Numbered from the stretch's first letter, positions 25,277 through 34,563 are shown. The stretch: 64,000 bases of DNA from Thalassospira australica (GCF_000763295.1 NZ_JRJE01000004.1:186001-250000), one strand, 5' to 3'. Program-made: numbers and translations. Notes: a model not told the origin generated them from the letters alone.

Positions 25277-27280
25277 ATGCCGCGCAAACTTCTGATCGCC
25301 AACCGCGGTGAGATCGCCTGCCGCGTGATCAAGACCGCCCGCCGCATGGGAATTGCCACGGTTGCCGTTTATTCTGATGCGGATGCCAATGCCCTGCATG
25401 TCAAACATGCCGACGAGGCCTATCATATCGGTGCCCCTGCCCCCAAGGACAGCTATCTGCGCACCGACCGGTTGCTCGAAGTCATCGCGCAATCCGGTAC
25501 TGATGCGGTCCATCCGGGATATGGATTCTTGTCGGAAAATGCCAGTTTTGCCGATGCGCTGGAAAAAGCCGGATGTGCCTTTGTCGGCCCACCGGCCAGT
25601 GCGATCCGTGCGATGGGATCAAAATCCGAAGCCAAGAAAATCATGGGCAAGGCCGGTGTACCGCTGGTCCCTGGTTATCACGGCGAAGATCAGGATTCCG
25701 ACCTTTTGGCAGCAGAGGCCGACAAGATCGGCTATCCTGTTCTGATCAAGGCATCCGCAGGCGGCGGCGGCAAAGGCATGCGCGCGGTTGAAAAACCATC
25801 CGATTTCAAAGAGGCGCTTGTTAGCTGCAAACGCGAAGCACAAAGCAGCTTTGGCGATGATCATTGCCTGATTGAAAAGCTGATTGTCAAACCGCGCCAC
25901 GTGGAAATTCAGGTCTTTGCTGATGCCCATAGCAACGCGGTTTATCTGTTTGAACGTGATTGTTCCCTGCAGCGCCGCCATCAGAAGGTGATCGAAGAAG
26001 CCCCTGCCCCTGGCATGTCCGAACACCTCCGCGCCCAGATGGGCAAGGCCGCCGTCGATGCAGCCAAGGCGATTGGCTATCAGGGGGCTGGCACGGTTGA
26101 ATTCCTGCTGGATGCATCGGGCAGTTTCTATTTCATGGAAATGAATACCCGCCTTCAGGTCGAACATCCGGTGACCGAAAAAATCACCGGCGAAGACCTT
26201 GTGGAATGGCAGTTGCGCGTGGCGGACGGCGAAAAGCTGCCCAAGACGCAGGAAGAACTGTCGATCAACGGTCATGCCTTTGAAGTTCGCATCTATGCCG
26301 AAGACCCGCAGAATGACTTTTTGCCCGCAACCGGCAAGCTTGTTCACATGCGCATGCCCCGTGAAAGCGATCATGTGCGGGTCGATACCGGCGTTTATCA
26401 AGGCGGCGAAGTATCGATCCATTATGATCCGATGATCGCCAAACTGATCACATGGGATGTGGATCGCACATCGGCACTGCGGCGCATGGCATCAGCACTC
26501 AATGATGTGCAGATTGTCGGGGTGACCACCAATACCGGTTTTCTTGGCAATATTGCCCGGCACCCGGCGTTCGAGGCCGGCGAAGTCGAAACCGGCTTTA
26601 TCCCGATGTATCATGATGACCTGATCCCGGCACCGAGCACGCCCGACAACGACGCGCTGGCATTCGCCGCACTTGATATTCTGCTGACCCGTGATGCAGA
26701 AGCGGCCGCGTACGCCGCCCAAAGCAGCGACCCCTATTCGCCCTGGAACAGCACCGCAGGATTCCGGTTAAATGATGATAACCATCACGACCTGATCCTG
26801 CGTCATGACGGTGACGATATCATGATCAAGGTGCACTACCGCGATCATGGCTACGTCATTGATATGCCCGATGGTAGCGCTATCATCGCGTGTGCCGAAC
26901 ATGACGAAACCGGCGCAATCGTTGCCAATTTGAACAATGTTCGCAAACGGGCGTCGGTTCTGCGCGACGGCAATCGTCTGATGATATTCCGCGACGGCCG
27001 ATCTGATCGCCTTGACATCTTTGATCCACTGGCCGCAGCCGGTCAGAACGAAGGTGCTGGTGGCGGATTGACCGCGCCAATGCCCGGCAAGATCATTGCC
27101 GTGATGGCAGAAGCCGGTCAAACGGTGACGGCTGGTGACAAGCTTGTCGTGATGGAGGCGATGAAAATGGAACACACCATTTCCGCCCCGGTATCGGGCA
27201 CGGTCAGGGAAGTGTTCTTTGGTGTCGGGGATCAGGTCGATGATGGCGCAGAACTGATTGCGATCGAGGAGGCCGACTAA
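25277..27280 (+). CDS. liuD: Methylcrotonyl-CoA carboxylase, biotin carboxylase/biotin carrier (alpha) subunit
   Basis: Carboxylates its own biotin with ATP and bicarbonate. From the ATG at 25277 (1 bp after the liuC stop) the 667 residues comprise a biotin carboxylase N-terminal domain ([14 protein letters not shown]), ATP-grasp domain with glycine-rich [11 protein letters not shown], the [14 protein letters not shown] catalytic segment, a linker, and a C-terminal biotinyl domain with EAMKMEH whose lysine near residue 630 is biotinylated. The length and domain order match the MCC alpha subunit. Its stop overlaps the start of liuE (TAATG). Confidence 0.96.
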   Translation: MPRKLLIANRGEIACRVIKTARRMGIATVAVYSDADANALHVKHADEAYHIGAPAPKDSYLRTDRLLEVIAQSGTDAVHPGYGFLSENASFADALEKAGCAFVGPPASAIRAMGSKSEAKKIMGKAGVPLVPGYHGEDQDSDLLAAEADKIGYPVLIKASAGGGGKGMRAVEKPSDFKEALVSCKREAQSSFGDDHCLIEKLIVKPRHVEIQVFADAHSNAVYLFERDCSLQRRHQKVIEEAPAPGMSEHLRAQMGKAAVDAAKAIGYQGAGTVEFLLDASGSFYFMEMNTRLQVEHPVTEKITGEDLVEWQLRVADGEKLPKTQEELSINGHAFEVRIYAEDPQNDFLPATGKLVHMRMPRESDHVRVDTGVYQGGEVSIHYDPMIAKLITWDVDRTSALRRMASALNDVQIVGVTTNTGFLGNIARHPAFEAGEVETGFIPMYHDDLIPAPSTPDNDALAFAALDILLTRDAEAAAYAAQSSDPYSPWNSTAGFRLNDDNHHDLILRHDGDDIMIKVHYRDHGYVIDMPDGSAIIACAEHDETGAIVANLNNVRKRASVLRDGNRLMIFRDGRSDRLDIFDPLAAAGQNEGAGGGLTAPMPGKIIAVMAEAGQTVTAGDKLVVMEAMKMEHTISAPVSGTVREVFFGVGDQVDDGAELIAIEEAD

Positions 27281-28209
27281 TGGCCCTGATTTCCGACCTG
27301 CCCCGTCGCGTCAAGATTGTCGAAGTCGGCCCGCGTGATGGCCTTCAGAACGAAAAGGCGATGGTACCAACCAACACCAAGGTCGAGCTGATCCATCGCC
27401 TGAATGATGCGGGCCTGTCGGTGATCGAGGCCACCGCCTTTGTCAGCCCGAAATGGGTGCCGCAAATGGCCGATGCACCCGATGTGATGGCACAAATCGA
27501 CCGTAAGCCCGGTGTGACCTATCCGGTTCTGACCCCGAACATGAAGGGCCTTGAAGCCGCGATTGCAAGCGGCGCGACCGAGGTCGCCGTTTTTGGTGCG
27601 GCATCGGAAAGCTTCTCGCAAAAGAACATCAATTGTTCGATTGCCGAAAGCCTTGATCGGTTCCGCCCGGTGGCGGACGCCGCCCGCGAAGGCGGCCTTG
27701 CTGTGCGCGGTTATGTGTCCTGCGTGCTTGGCTGCCCCTATGAAGGTGACATCGCGCCTGAAAAGGTCGCAGAGGTCGCAAAAGCCCTTTATGACATGGG
27801 CTGTTATGAAATCAGTCTGGGCGACACCATAGGCACGGGCACACCCGCCAAGGCACAGGCGATGATTACTGCTGTTGCCAAACACGTCCCCATCGAAAAA
27901 ATCGCCGCCCATTTCCACGATACCTATGGTCAGGCGCTGGCAAACTTGCTGGCCGTGCTTCAGATGGGTGTTGCGACCATCGACAGTTCGGTGGCCGGTC
28001 TGGGTGGCTGCCCCTACGCCAAAGGGGCGAGTGGCAATGTCGCGACCGAGGATGTTGTCTATATGCTGAACGGCCTTGGCATTGAAACCGGTATTGATCT
28101 TGAAAAGCTTACCAAGACAGGAAGCTGGATTTGTGATCAGATTGGAAAATCAAGCGCATCAAAGGTCAATCTGGCCTTGGCTGCAAAGCGATCAACGATT
28201 GGGGACTAA
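27280..28209 (+). CDS. liuE: Hydroxymethylglutaryl-CoA lyase
   Basis: Cleaves HMG-CoA into acetoacetate and acetyl-CoA, the last step of leucine breakdown. The 309-residue TIM barrel begins with [12 protein letters not shown], which holds the metal and catalytic aspartate. It also has the family signature [17 protein letters not shown] containing the catalytic cysteine. The ATG overlaps the liuD stop by one base, so translation is coupled. The acetyltransferase gene starts 3 bp after the stop codon and may be co-transcribed. Confidence 0.96.
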   Translation: MALISDLPRRVKIVEVGPRDGLQNEKAMVPTNTKVELIHRLNDAGLSVIEATAFVSPKWVPQMADAPDVMAQIDRKPGVTYPVLTPNMKGLEAAIASGATEVAVFGAASESFSQKNINCSIAESLDRFRPVADAAREGGLAVRGYVSCVLGCPYEGDIAPEKVAEVAKALYDMGCYEISLGDTIGTGTPAKAQAMITAVAKHVPIEKIAAHFHDTYGQALANLLAVLQMGVATIDSSVAGLGGCPYAKGASGNVATEDVVYMLNGLGIETGIDLEKLTKTGSWICDQIGKSSASKVNLALAAKRSTIGD

Positions 28210-28212
28210 TGG

Positions 28213-28716
28213 ATGGGCCCGTCAAAATACAGCTTCAGACGGGCAACCCCAAACGACCTGCCGATGATTGGCCGCTGGCTGCATCTGCCCGAGGTTGTCC
28301 GCTGGTGGGGCGACCCGGCAGAGCAACTTGAACTGATTTCCGAAGATGTCGAACTGGCCGAGATCGCGACACTGATCGTATCATACCGCAATCGCCCCTT
28401 TGCCTTTGCCCAGCATTACGACGTCCATCAATGGCCGCAGGCGCATTTTGATCCCCTGCCCCCACTTTCCCGCTGTATTGACAGCTTTATCGGTGTGCCC
28501 GATATGATGGGCTGCGGGCACGGTCGAATGTTTCTTAAAATACTGACGATGCAATTGTTCGAACGCGGCACCCCAATGATCGGCATTGATCCGGCACCTG
28601 ATAATGAACGCGCCATCCGTTGCTATGAGTCCATCGGTTTTGTTGCCGGGCGGGAATATGACACTGTCGAGGGTCCGTGCCTTTTGATGACACTTACCCC
28701 GCCAGACCGGGGTTAG
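28213..28716 (+). CDS. GNAT acetyltransferase, AAC(6')-like
   Basis: A 167-residue single GNAT domain: FRRATPNDLPMIGRWL at the start, a WGDPAEQ segment, and the acetyl-CoA-binding GCGHGRMFLKI followed by DPAPDNERAIRCYESIGF. This order (WW near residues 31-32, then the P-loop-like stretch) resembles aminoglycoside 6'-acetyltransferases and IucB-type N-acetyltransferases. The real substrate may be an amine other than an antibiotic, and resistance cannot be inferred. It follows liuE by 3 bp, yet has no obvious role in leucine catabolism. Confidence 0.85.
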   Translation: MGPSKYSFRRATPNDLPMIGRWLHLPEVVRWWGDPAEQLELISEDVELAEIATLIVSYRNRPFAFAQHYDVHQWPQAHFDPLPPLSRCIDSFIGVPDMMGCGHGRMFLKILTMQLFERGTPMIGIDPAPDNERAIRCYESIGFVAGREYDTVEGPCLLMTLTPPDRG

Positions 28717-28757
28717 ATCCCCCGTTCAGCCTGGTTTCCAATCGCGAACGCCCCAAA

Positions 28758-28803
28758 ACAAAAATTGCCCGACCTGCGCCAGCACGACAGGATCGGGCAA
28801 TCT
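28758..28803. terminator. Bidirectional hairpin between the acetyltransferase and sulfite reductase operons
   Basis: ATTGCCCGA (28764-28772) pairs with TCGGGCAAT (28793-28801), extended by an inner CCTG/CAGG. The A-rich left flank gives a T tract for the minus-strand cys operon; the right side is weaker. Confidence 0.75.
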
Positions 28804-28834
28804 TCAAAAAGATCAGGTAATCGCGAAACGCGGT

Positions 28835-29353
28835 CTAGGACTGCAACACAGCGCGGCGGCGTTCGCGCAAGGATTGCGCAGTCACACGCCCATCACCGGT
28901 CGGCTGATAATAGACCGACATCTCCTTAAGCGCGGCACGTACCTTGTTAAGCGCAACGTCGCCTTCGACCTGAAGGTCATAGGAATCAAAACCGCAACGG
29001 TGCATGTATAAAATCTGATCACGCAACACATCACCGACTGCGCGAAGCTCGCCAGTAAAGCCCATACGTTCACGCAACACACGACCATATGAATATCCAC
29101 GGCCATCGGTATAGGCCGGGAAATTGACCGTAATGATCGACAGGCGATCAAGATCATCCGCCAGATCTTCCGGGGCATCACCGGGGTTGAGCTGCACACC
29201 AAGACCACCGTTGCGGCCCAGAAGCACATCGCGTTCTTCCTTGAACCGCGCCAATGGCACGATCAGGTTTTCATCACTGGAAGGAAGGTCGCCTTCGGCG
29301 TCAACCGTGATCCATTCCTGTTCGATCACGCTGTCATTCTTAACGATCGCCAT
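28835..29353 (-). CDS. DUF934 protein linked to sulfite reduction
   Basis: A 172-residue cytoplasmic protein of the DUF934 family, typically encoded with assimilatory sulfite reductase and thought to assist electron delivery or assembly; its biochemical role is not established. The ATG at 29353 lies inside the end of the sulfite reductase gene (14-bp overlap), which indicates translational coupling, and it replaces a longer open frame (to 29743) that is antisense-like in composition upstream. ITVNFPAYTDGRGYSYGRVLRER and GDVLRDQI are typical conserved stretches. It is the last gene of the operon before the hairpin at 28758. Confidence 0.88.
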   Translation of the reverse strand: MAIVKNDSVIEQEWITVDAEGDLPSSDENLIVPLARFKEERDVLLGRNGGLGVQLNPGDAPEDLADDLDRLSIITVNFPAYTDGRGYSYGRVLRERMGFTGELRAVGDVLRDQILYMHRCGFDSYDLQVEGDVALNKVRAALKEMSVYYQPTGDGRVTAQSLRERRRAVLQS

Positions 29354-30995
29354 AGAGAACCTCCTTGAACGGATCCATACCGACACGACGGTATGTATCA
29401 ATGAACCGCTCACCGCTTTCGCGGATATCAATGTATTTGGTAACCAGACTTTCGATGGCATCGACCACTTCGGCTTCTGAGAAACCGGCACCGGCGATCT
29501 TGCCGATCGCGGCATCCTCGCTGGCATCACCGCCAAGCGTGATCTGATAGAATTCCTTGCCCCGTTTATCGAGACCAAGAATACCGATATGCCCGACATG
29601 GTGATGGCCGCAGGCATTGATGCAGCCGGAAATCTTGATTTTAAGCTCGCCAATATCATGCTGGCGATCAAGATCACCGAAACGTTCGGAAATGCGCTGT
29701 GACAGCGGGATCGAACGCGCAGTTGCAAGCGCGCAATAATCAAGCCCCGGGCAGGAAATGATATCAGTCACATAACCAAGGTTGGCGGTACCAAGCTCGG
29801 CCTTGTCCAGTTCACTCCAAACGGCGAACAAATCAGCCTTTTTGACATGCGGCAGAACAAGGTTCTGTTCGTGGGTCACCCGCACATCGCCAAAGCTGTA
29901 TTTTTCCGAAAGATCGGCAACCAGTTCCATCTGGCTATCGGTCGCATCGCCCGGAATGCCGCCAATCGGCTTCAATGAAACATTGGCAATCGCATATCCC
30001 GGCTGCTTGTGTTCGATCACATTCGAACGCACCCAGTTGGCAAAACGACGGTTTTCGGCCTTGTGACGTTCGAAATCGGCATCATCATCAGACAGCGCCT
30101 CAAACGCCGGCGGCGCAAACTGTTCGATGTAATGGGCGATTTCCGCATCATCAACGCGAAGTGATCCGTCCTTGATCTGCGCCCATTCCTCTTCGACAAG
30201 CTCGCGGATTTTATCAATGCCTTCCTCGTGAACGAGGATCTTGATACGCGCCTTGTACTTGTTATCACGACGGCCAAAACGGTTATACACACGCAGGATG
30301 GCTTCGAGATAGGAGAACAAATCGTTCTTGCCGATAAACTCGCGAATGGTCTTGCCGACAAACGGCGTCCGACCAAGGCCACCGCCAACCATCACTTCAA
30401 AGCCGGTTTCACCCGCATCGTTCTGATGCATGCGAAGACCGATATCATGGACCTTGACCGCGGCACGGTCATTTGGCGATCCGGTCACGGCGATCTTGAA
30501 TTTGCGCGGAAGATAGGTGAATTCCGGATGGAAGGTCGACCACTGACGGATCAGTTCGCAATAGGGGCGCGGATCTTCAATTTCATCGGCTGCCGCACCG
30601 GCATATTGATCGGTCGTGGTATTGCGGATGCAGTTGCCCGATGTCTGGATCGCATGCATTTCGACCTTGGCAAGATCGAGCAACGCATCAGGAATTTCAT
30701 CAAGCTTTGGCCAGTTATACTGGATATTCTGGCGCGTGGTGAAATGACCATAGCCCTTGTCATATTTGCGCGCAATCATGCCAAGCTGACGGAGCTGATC
30801 AGCGCGCAGCGTGCCATAGGGAACGGCAACGCGCAGCATATAGGCATGGAGCTGCAAATAGACACCATTCATCAGGCGCAGCGGGCGGAACTGTTCCTCG
30901 GTAATGTCGCCGGCAAGGCGGCGTTTTACCTGTTCGCGGAACTGTTCGGTCCGTTCAAGAACAAGCTGGCGGTCAAAATCGTCATAACGATACAT
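29340..30995 (-). CDS. cysI: Nitrite/sulfite reductase, siroheme [4Fe-4S] subunit
   Basis: Reduces sulfite to sulfide for cysteine synthesis with siroheme and a coupled [4Fe-4S] cluster. The 551 residues contain two ferredoxin-like half domains (GHFTTRQNIQYNW; TSGNCIRN), and cluster ligands Cys415 and Cys421 (CPGLDYC), then Cys458 and Cys462 (GCINACGHH). Neighbours DUF2849 and DUF934 mark it as assimilatory sulfite reductase rather than nitrite reductase. Its ATG has AAGGAG upstream and lies 11 bp after the DUF2849 gene. No flavoprotein CysJ is present, so ferredoxin or another donor is implied. Confidence 0.92.
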   Translation of the reverse strand: MYRYDDFDRQLVLERTEQFREQVKRRLAGDITEEQFRPLRLMNGVYLQLHAYMLRVAVPYGTLRADQLRQLGMIARKYDKGYGHFTTRQNIQYNWPKLDEIPDALLDLAKVEMHAIQTSGNCIRNTTTDQYAGAAADEIEDPRPYCELIRQWSTFHPEFTYLPRKFKIAVTGSPNDRAAVKVHDIGLRMHQNDAGETGFEVMVGGGLGRTPFVGKTIREFIGKNDLFSYLEAILRVYNRFGRRDNKYKARIKILVHEEGIDKIRELVEEEWAQIKDGSLRVDDAEIAHYIEQFAPPAFEALSDDDADFERHKAENRRFANWVRSNVIEHKQPGYAIANVSLKPIGGIPGDATDSQMELVADLSEKYSFGDVRVTHEQNLVLPHVKKADLFAVWSELDKAELGTANLGYVTDIISCPGLDYCALATARSIPLSQRISERFGDLDRQHDIGELKIKISGCINACGHHHVGHIGILGLDKRGKEFYQITLGGDASEDAAIGKIAGAGFSEAEVVDAIESLVTKYIDIRESGERFIDTYRRVGMDPFKEVLYGDR

Positions 30996-31006
30996 GGTCA
31001 GTCTCC

Positions 31007-31300
31007 TTATACCGCCTGATAGCCAAGGTCCTCGCGGACACTCGGACCTTTGGTGCGCAAAACTTCGCGGTATTTTGTCGGAACAAGCCCACCGTCCTGC
31101 TGTTCAACATCAATCAGATACGGCCCGACGATCACGACATCGAGTTCGGGTGCACTTGCCTCGGCCAGAAGCGCATTCGCGGCTTCCTTGCCTTCGGCGA
31201 TGCGGGCATCATTGATGTTTTCGCTCCAGCCACCATCACTGGTCAGGAACACCACCAACCCGTCATCCAGACGGTTTGCCGTGACAACTTGCAGGGACAT
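31007..31300 (-). CDS. DUF2849 protein, first gene of the sulfite reductase operon
   Basis: A 97-residue soluble protein of the DUF2849 family. It opens with SLQVVTANRLDDGLVVFL and ends with VPTKYREVLRTKGPS, both typical of the family, which in alphaproteobacteria sits directly before the sulfite reductase gene. The exact role is unknown. The leader to its left in transcription (31301-31400) contains a GGTCC/GGACC hairpin (31334-31350) and a candidate TTGACC -35. Siroheme synthase (cysG), which often precedes it, is not here; a divergent DUF1489 gene lies upstream. Confidence 0.85.
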   Translation of the reverse strand: MSLQVVTANRLDDGLVVFLTSDGGWSENINDARIAEGKEAANALLAEASAPELDVVIVGPYLIDVEQQDGGLVPTKYREVLRTKGPSVREDLGYQAV

Positions 31301-31515
31301 TCGGTTCTCTCAGCCTGTAAATCTCTCGGGTTTGGTCCTGCGGGCGGACCTTTTCTGCACCAGAATTTGGCTGATTAACCTGTATTGGTCAAGTTTTTTT
31401 GTGAAATACCATAAACTACATTTTTTATGTGTTTTAATAATCCGCTATTGACCGCTCCGCGTACGGGTTTTACCTCATCAGTCATGAAACATTACCGCAC
31501 AAGAAACCGCCTCAT

Positions 31516-31932
31516 ATGCCCCTGAACATCATCAAATTAAGCGTCGGAACAGACAGCCCGGAAAGCCTGAAGGAATGGCAAACCTATTTTCAGGCCATGA
31601 ACGGGCGGATTTTCCACACCACCCGCATGACGCCAAAGCGCAAGGCAGAAATTCTTGATGGCGGATCAATATATTGGGTGATCAAGGGCGCGATCCGGTG
31701 TCGGCAAAAGATCATCGACCTTGAAGAGTTCGTGAATGAAGAAGGCACCAAATATTGCCGGATCGTCCTTGATGACGAACTGATCGCCACCCGACCCTAC
31801 CCGCACCGTGCCTTTCAGGGGTGGCGTTACCTTACAGATGACAAATGCCCGCCCGATGATCAACAGGGCGGCGGCACCGAAACCCTGCCAGATGACATGG
31901 CCGACGAATTGCGCGACCTTGGGCTGATCTAA
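31516..31932 (+). CDS. DUF1489 family protein
   Basis: A 138-residue cytoplasmic protein of the alphaproteobacterial DUF1489 family. The conserved segments HTTRMTPKRK, GGSIYWVIKG, RCRQKI and a C-terminal GWRYL are all present, in family order. Function has not been established; the basic character suggests nucleic-acid or nucleotide contact, which is conjecture. It is divergent from the sulfite reductase operon and convergent with the LysR gene, so it is probably monocistronic. Confidence 0.9.
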   Translation: MPLNIIKLSVGTDSPESLKEWQTYFQAMNGRIFHTTRMTPKRKAEILDGGSIYWVIKGAIRCRQKIIDLEEFVNEEGTKYCRIVLDDELIATRPYPHRAFQGWRYLTDDKCPPDDQQGGGTETLPDDMADELRDLGLI

Positions 31933-31961
31933 CGCCACGTCGCTCCATAACAAGCATTGTC

Positions 31962-32903
31962 TCATTCAGGTGCTATTACGTCGTCCTCATCAATATCGCG
32001 CAGGGTCTGGGCGACTTCTTCCTTAAGCCAGCTCACGAAGGCCTTCACGCGGGGGCGCCGCAGATGTTCTTCGGGATACACCAGATAATAGGCCCCGCTT
32101 GATGCGACGGTTTGCGCAAACGGGCGCACAAGGTTGCCTGCGGCAAGATCAAGGGCCGCCAGACTTGTGCGGGCCATTGCAATCCCCTGCCCCATCAGGG
32201 CAGCCTGAATAACCATATCGCCGGAATTAAACCGAAGCCCGCGACTGACATCCACACCTTTGGCACCAACGCCATTTAACCAAAATTCCCAATCGGCAGC
32301 ATGTGGGTGGTCAATAAAGGTCGTCGCGTCATGAAGCAACTGATGGCCAGCCACATCGTTTGGCTCCTTTAGCCCGGGGTTGGCCTCCAGATAGGCCGGA
32401 CTACAGACCGGGAAAGATTCATCACGCATCAGCATTTCGCAATTTAACCCCGGATAATTTCCACTGCCAAACCTTACCGCAAGGTCAATTCCCTCGGTCC
32501 GCAGGTCCACAAGTCTGTCATCGGCATGAATGCGCACATCAATATCGGGATAGGCATCGCGAAAATGGCCAAGACGCGGCACCAGCCATTTTACCGCAAA
32601 GCTTTGCAAAACGCTGACGGTTACCACGCCGGTTTCTTCGACCCGCATCAGACGTTCGATTTCTTCTGCAATGCGTGAGAATCCGGCACTGGTCGCATGG
32701 GCCAGTTGCGCACCTTCTTGTGTCAGATGGATTTGACGGGGCAAGCGATGAAACAACTTGAAACCAAGGTATTCCTCAAGCTGACGAACCTGCTGACTGA
32801 TCGCACCTTGGGTCACAAACAGTTCTTCTGCGGCCTTGGTAAAACTCAAATGACGGGCGGCGGCATCAAAAGCGCGAAGGGATTGCAAGGGGGGCAGCCG
32901 CAT
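31962..32903 (-). CDS. LysR-family regulator, GcvA-like
   Basis: A 313-residue LysR-type transcriptional regulator. The HTH lies in residues about 16-45 (LSFTKAAEELFVTQGAISQQVRQLEEYLG) and the periplasmic-binding-like effector domain follows from about 90. The opening RLPPLQSLRAFDAAARH is typical of the GcvA subgroup (glycine cleavage activators and relatives). I favour ATG 32903, ten bases after GGAG; ATG 32909 and GTG 32912 are in frame. A GGATTA-N7-TAATCC inverted repeat with CTAAT boxes lies just upstream, probably its own operator. Targets are unknown; the divergent DUF1127 gene is a candidate. Confidence 0.92.
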   Translation of the reverse strand: MRLPPLQSLRAFDAAARHLSFTKAAEELFVTQGAISQQVRQLEEYLGFKLFHRLPRQIHLTQEGAQLAHATSAGFSRIAEEIERLMRVEETGVVTVSVLQSFAVKWLVPRLGHFRDAYPDIDVRIHADDRLVDLRTEGIDLAVRFGSGNYPGLNCEMLMRDESFPVCSPAYLEANPGLKEPNDVAGHQLLHDATTFIDHPHAADWEFWLNGVGAKGVDVSRGLRFNSGDMVIQAALMGQGIAMARTSLAALDLAAGNLVRPFAQTVASSGAYYLVYPEEHLRRPRVKAFVSWLKEEVAQTLRDIDEDDVIAPE

Positions 32904-32923
32904 CAGCATCACTCCAAATTTAT

Positions 32924-32942
32924 GGATTAATATTTCTAATCC
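32924..32942. promoter_or_regulatory. LysR-type operator with CTAAT boxes
   Basis: GGATTA-N7-TAATCC is a perfect 6-7-6 inverted repeat matching the T-N11-A LysR rule, and the right arm is CTAATCC. E. coli GcvA recognises CTAAT. The site lies 15 bp from the LysR start and about 100 bp upstream of the divergent DUF1127 gene. Confidence 0.55.
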
Positions 32943-33041
32943 GTTTGGTCAGAAATACTCGTTTGTTCTTGCGGAAATATATACGCACAATGGGTTCAAC
33001 AGCAAACATTGCATTAGCAATATTAACCTATGGAGAGAATG

Positions 33042-33284
33042 ATGGCTTATTCACTCAGCCCTGCTCCGTCTGCCGTGGAGCGCCAGCCCAAAGCAAGCAT
33101 GCGCACATTTATTGCCAAGGTTTTTGGCCGCCTGAATGAGTTCTCAAACCACGTTGTACGGTTGCTTGCCGTTCGTGAAGAACGTCGGATGCTGCTTAGG
33201 ATGTCAGATCACCAGCTAGCAGACATTGGTATCACCCGTGCTCAGGCTGAAGAAGAATATCGGCAGTCTTTCAAACTGCGTTAA
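33042..33284 (+). CDS. DUF1127 small basic protein
   Basis: An 80-residue protein with a C-terminal YjiS/DUF1127 motif: ERRMLLRMSDHQLADIGITRAQAEEE. In other alphaproteobacteria small DUF1127 proteins affect RNA turnover and phosphate or carbon uptake responses; the role here is unknown. ATG 33042 is preferred because GGAGAG sits six bases ahead, although ATG 33039 is adjacent. It is divergent from the GcvA-like regulator with a shared operator-like repeat and ends at its own terminator at 33371, so it is probably monocistronic. Confidence 0.85.
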   Translation: MAYSLSPAPSAVERQPKASMRTFIAKVFGRLNEFSNHVVRLLAVREERRMLLRMSDHQLADIGITRAQAEEEYRQSFKLR

Positions 33285-33370
33285 CCCTGCACCGGATCTG
33301 CCTTGCACCGCCCCCCACGGTCTTATGCACAAGGCAGGTCCACCCTTCGTGCCACCACACAACCTGACGC

Positions 33371-33405
33371 ACCCGGTCGATGCCCTGTCATTGACCGGGT
33401 TTTGT
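33371..33405 (+). terminator. Rho-independent terminator after the DUF1127 gene
   Basis: ACCCGGTC (33371-33378) pairs with GACCGGGT (33393-33400), extended by two weaker pairs inside, and is followed by TTTTG. Confidence 0.75.
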
Positions 33406-33519
33406 TACATCTGCAGGTCATTGCTTCATTCCCAGATTGTTTGATCCATTTCATTGCGGTCGTTCGCCTGTTCCCGCAAAATCACACCCATGTTTGGTCA
33501 CAACACGCGGGGCAGGCTT

Positions 33520-34563
33520 ATGACGTCACAGAAGAAAACAACGCGAAAATCCGAAAGACCCCGCAAGGGTGATACGGTGACCGATGCGACACGCCGCACC
33601 GCCAAAAGCCGTTCTGCCGCCAACAAGACAAGCAGCCTTGCCACGCTTGATAGCGAATCCAAAGACAGGTTTCTGCTGGATTCCGAAAACATGACCATGG
33701 ACCGAATTGATGATCACCCCCTGTCCCGGGATCGCACAAAGCACCAAGATCCCGCCACCGTCCCAACCGACCAATTGCCACCTGACATCGACCTGAACCC
33801 GAAAGCACGGGCAAAGAAGATGCGCGGCAAGCAGTATCTTGAACTGATTGCCCCACTTCATATTGAACTGTTGAAGCTGCAAAACTGGATCAAGGAGGAG
33901 AACCTCAAATCCCTGATTATTTTTGAAGGGCGCGATGCTGCAGGCAAGGGCGGGACGATCAAACGATTTACCGAACACCTTAATCCGCGCGGCGCGCGCA
34001 TTGTTGCCCTTGGCAAACCAAATGACCGCGAGCTTACCCAATGGTATTTTCAGCGTTATATCGAACATTTGCCAAGTGGCGGGGAAATGACGCTGTTTGA
34101 CCGGTCCTGGTACAACCGGGCCATGGTCGAGCGGGTCATGGGATTTTGCAGCATGTTTGATGTTAGCGAGTTCCTGCAATCTGTACCCGAACTTGAACGC
34201 ATGTTGATCCGGTCGGGGATTCACATGACCAAGTTCTATTTCTCGGTCAGCAAGAAGGAACAGGCACGTCGCTTCAAACAGCGCCAAACCGATCCGTTGA
34301 AACAATGGAAACTCAGCCCGGTTGATCTGGCATCCCAGAACCTGTGGGATGCCTACACCGAGGCCAAGCGAGATATGTTTTTCCACACCTCAACCACGGA
34401 CAGCCCGTGGGTGATCGTGAAGTCGGATGACAAAAAGCGCGCGCGTATCAACGCCATTCGTTTCTATCTGGCGCAGTTTGACTATCCCGGAAAGCGGCCA
34501 GAAATCCTTGTTTATGACCGAAGGATCATTCACAGCGTTGCCGAGGAACTCGACGAGGACTGA
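33520..34563 (+). CDS. ppk2: Polyphosphate kinase 2 (class I-like)
   Basis: Transfers phosphate between polyphosphate and nucleotides, usually making GTP or ATP from the diphosphate. From ATG 33520 the 347 residues have a Walker A GRDAAGKGG (137-145), Walker B FDRSWYNR (193-200) and the lid region with SVSKKEQARRF. The catalytic core (about 95-347) matches single-domain PPK2. The first 95 residues are an unusual basic and then acidic low-complexity extension with many Lys, Arg, Ser and Thr. Earlier in-frame starts (33454, 33490) would lengthen it further. Nucleotide preference cannot be read from sequence. Confidence 0.9.
   Translation: MTSQKKTTRKSERPRKGDTVTDATRRTAKSRSAANKTSSLATLDSESKDRFLLDSENMTMDRIDDHPLSRDRTKHQDPATVPTDQLPPDIDLNPKARAKKMRGKQYLELIAPLHIELLKLQNWIKEENLKSLIIFEGRDAAGKGGTIKRFTEHLNPRGARIVALGKPNDRELTQWYFQRYIEHLPSGGEMTLFDRSWYNRAMVERVMGFCSMFDVSEFLQSVPELERMLIRSGIHMTKFYFSVSKKEQARRFKQRQTDPLKQWKLSPVDLASQNLWDAYTEAKRDMFFHTSTTDSPWVIVKSDDKKRARINAIRFYLAQFDYPGKRPEILVYDRRIIHSVAEELDED

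Noticed and set aside
28213-28716. Aminoglycoside resistance gene
   Set aside because: The fold is AAC(6')-like, but many GNATs share it, and nothing in the neighbourhood supports resistance.
29354-29743. N-terminal extension of the DUF934 frame
   Set aside because: It is out of frame with, and lies inside, the sulfite reductase gene; the true start at 29353 fits the family length.
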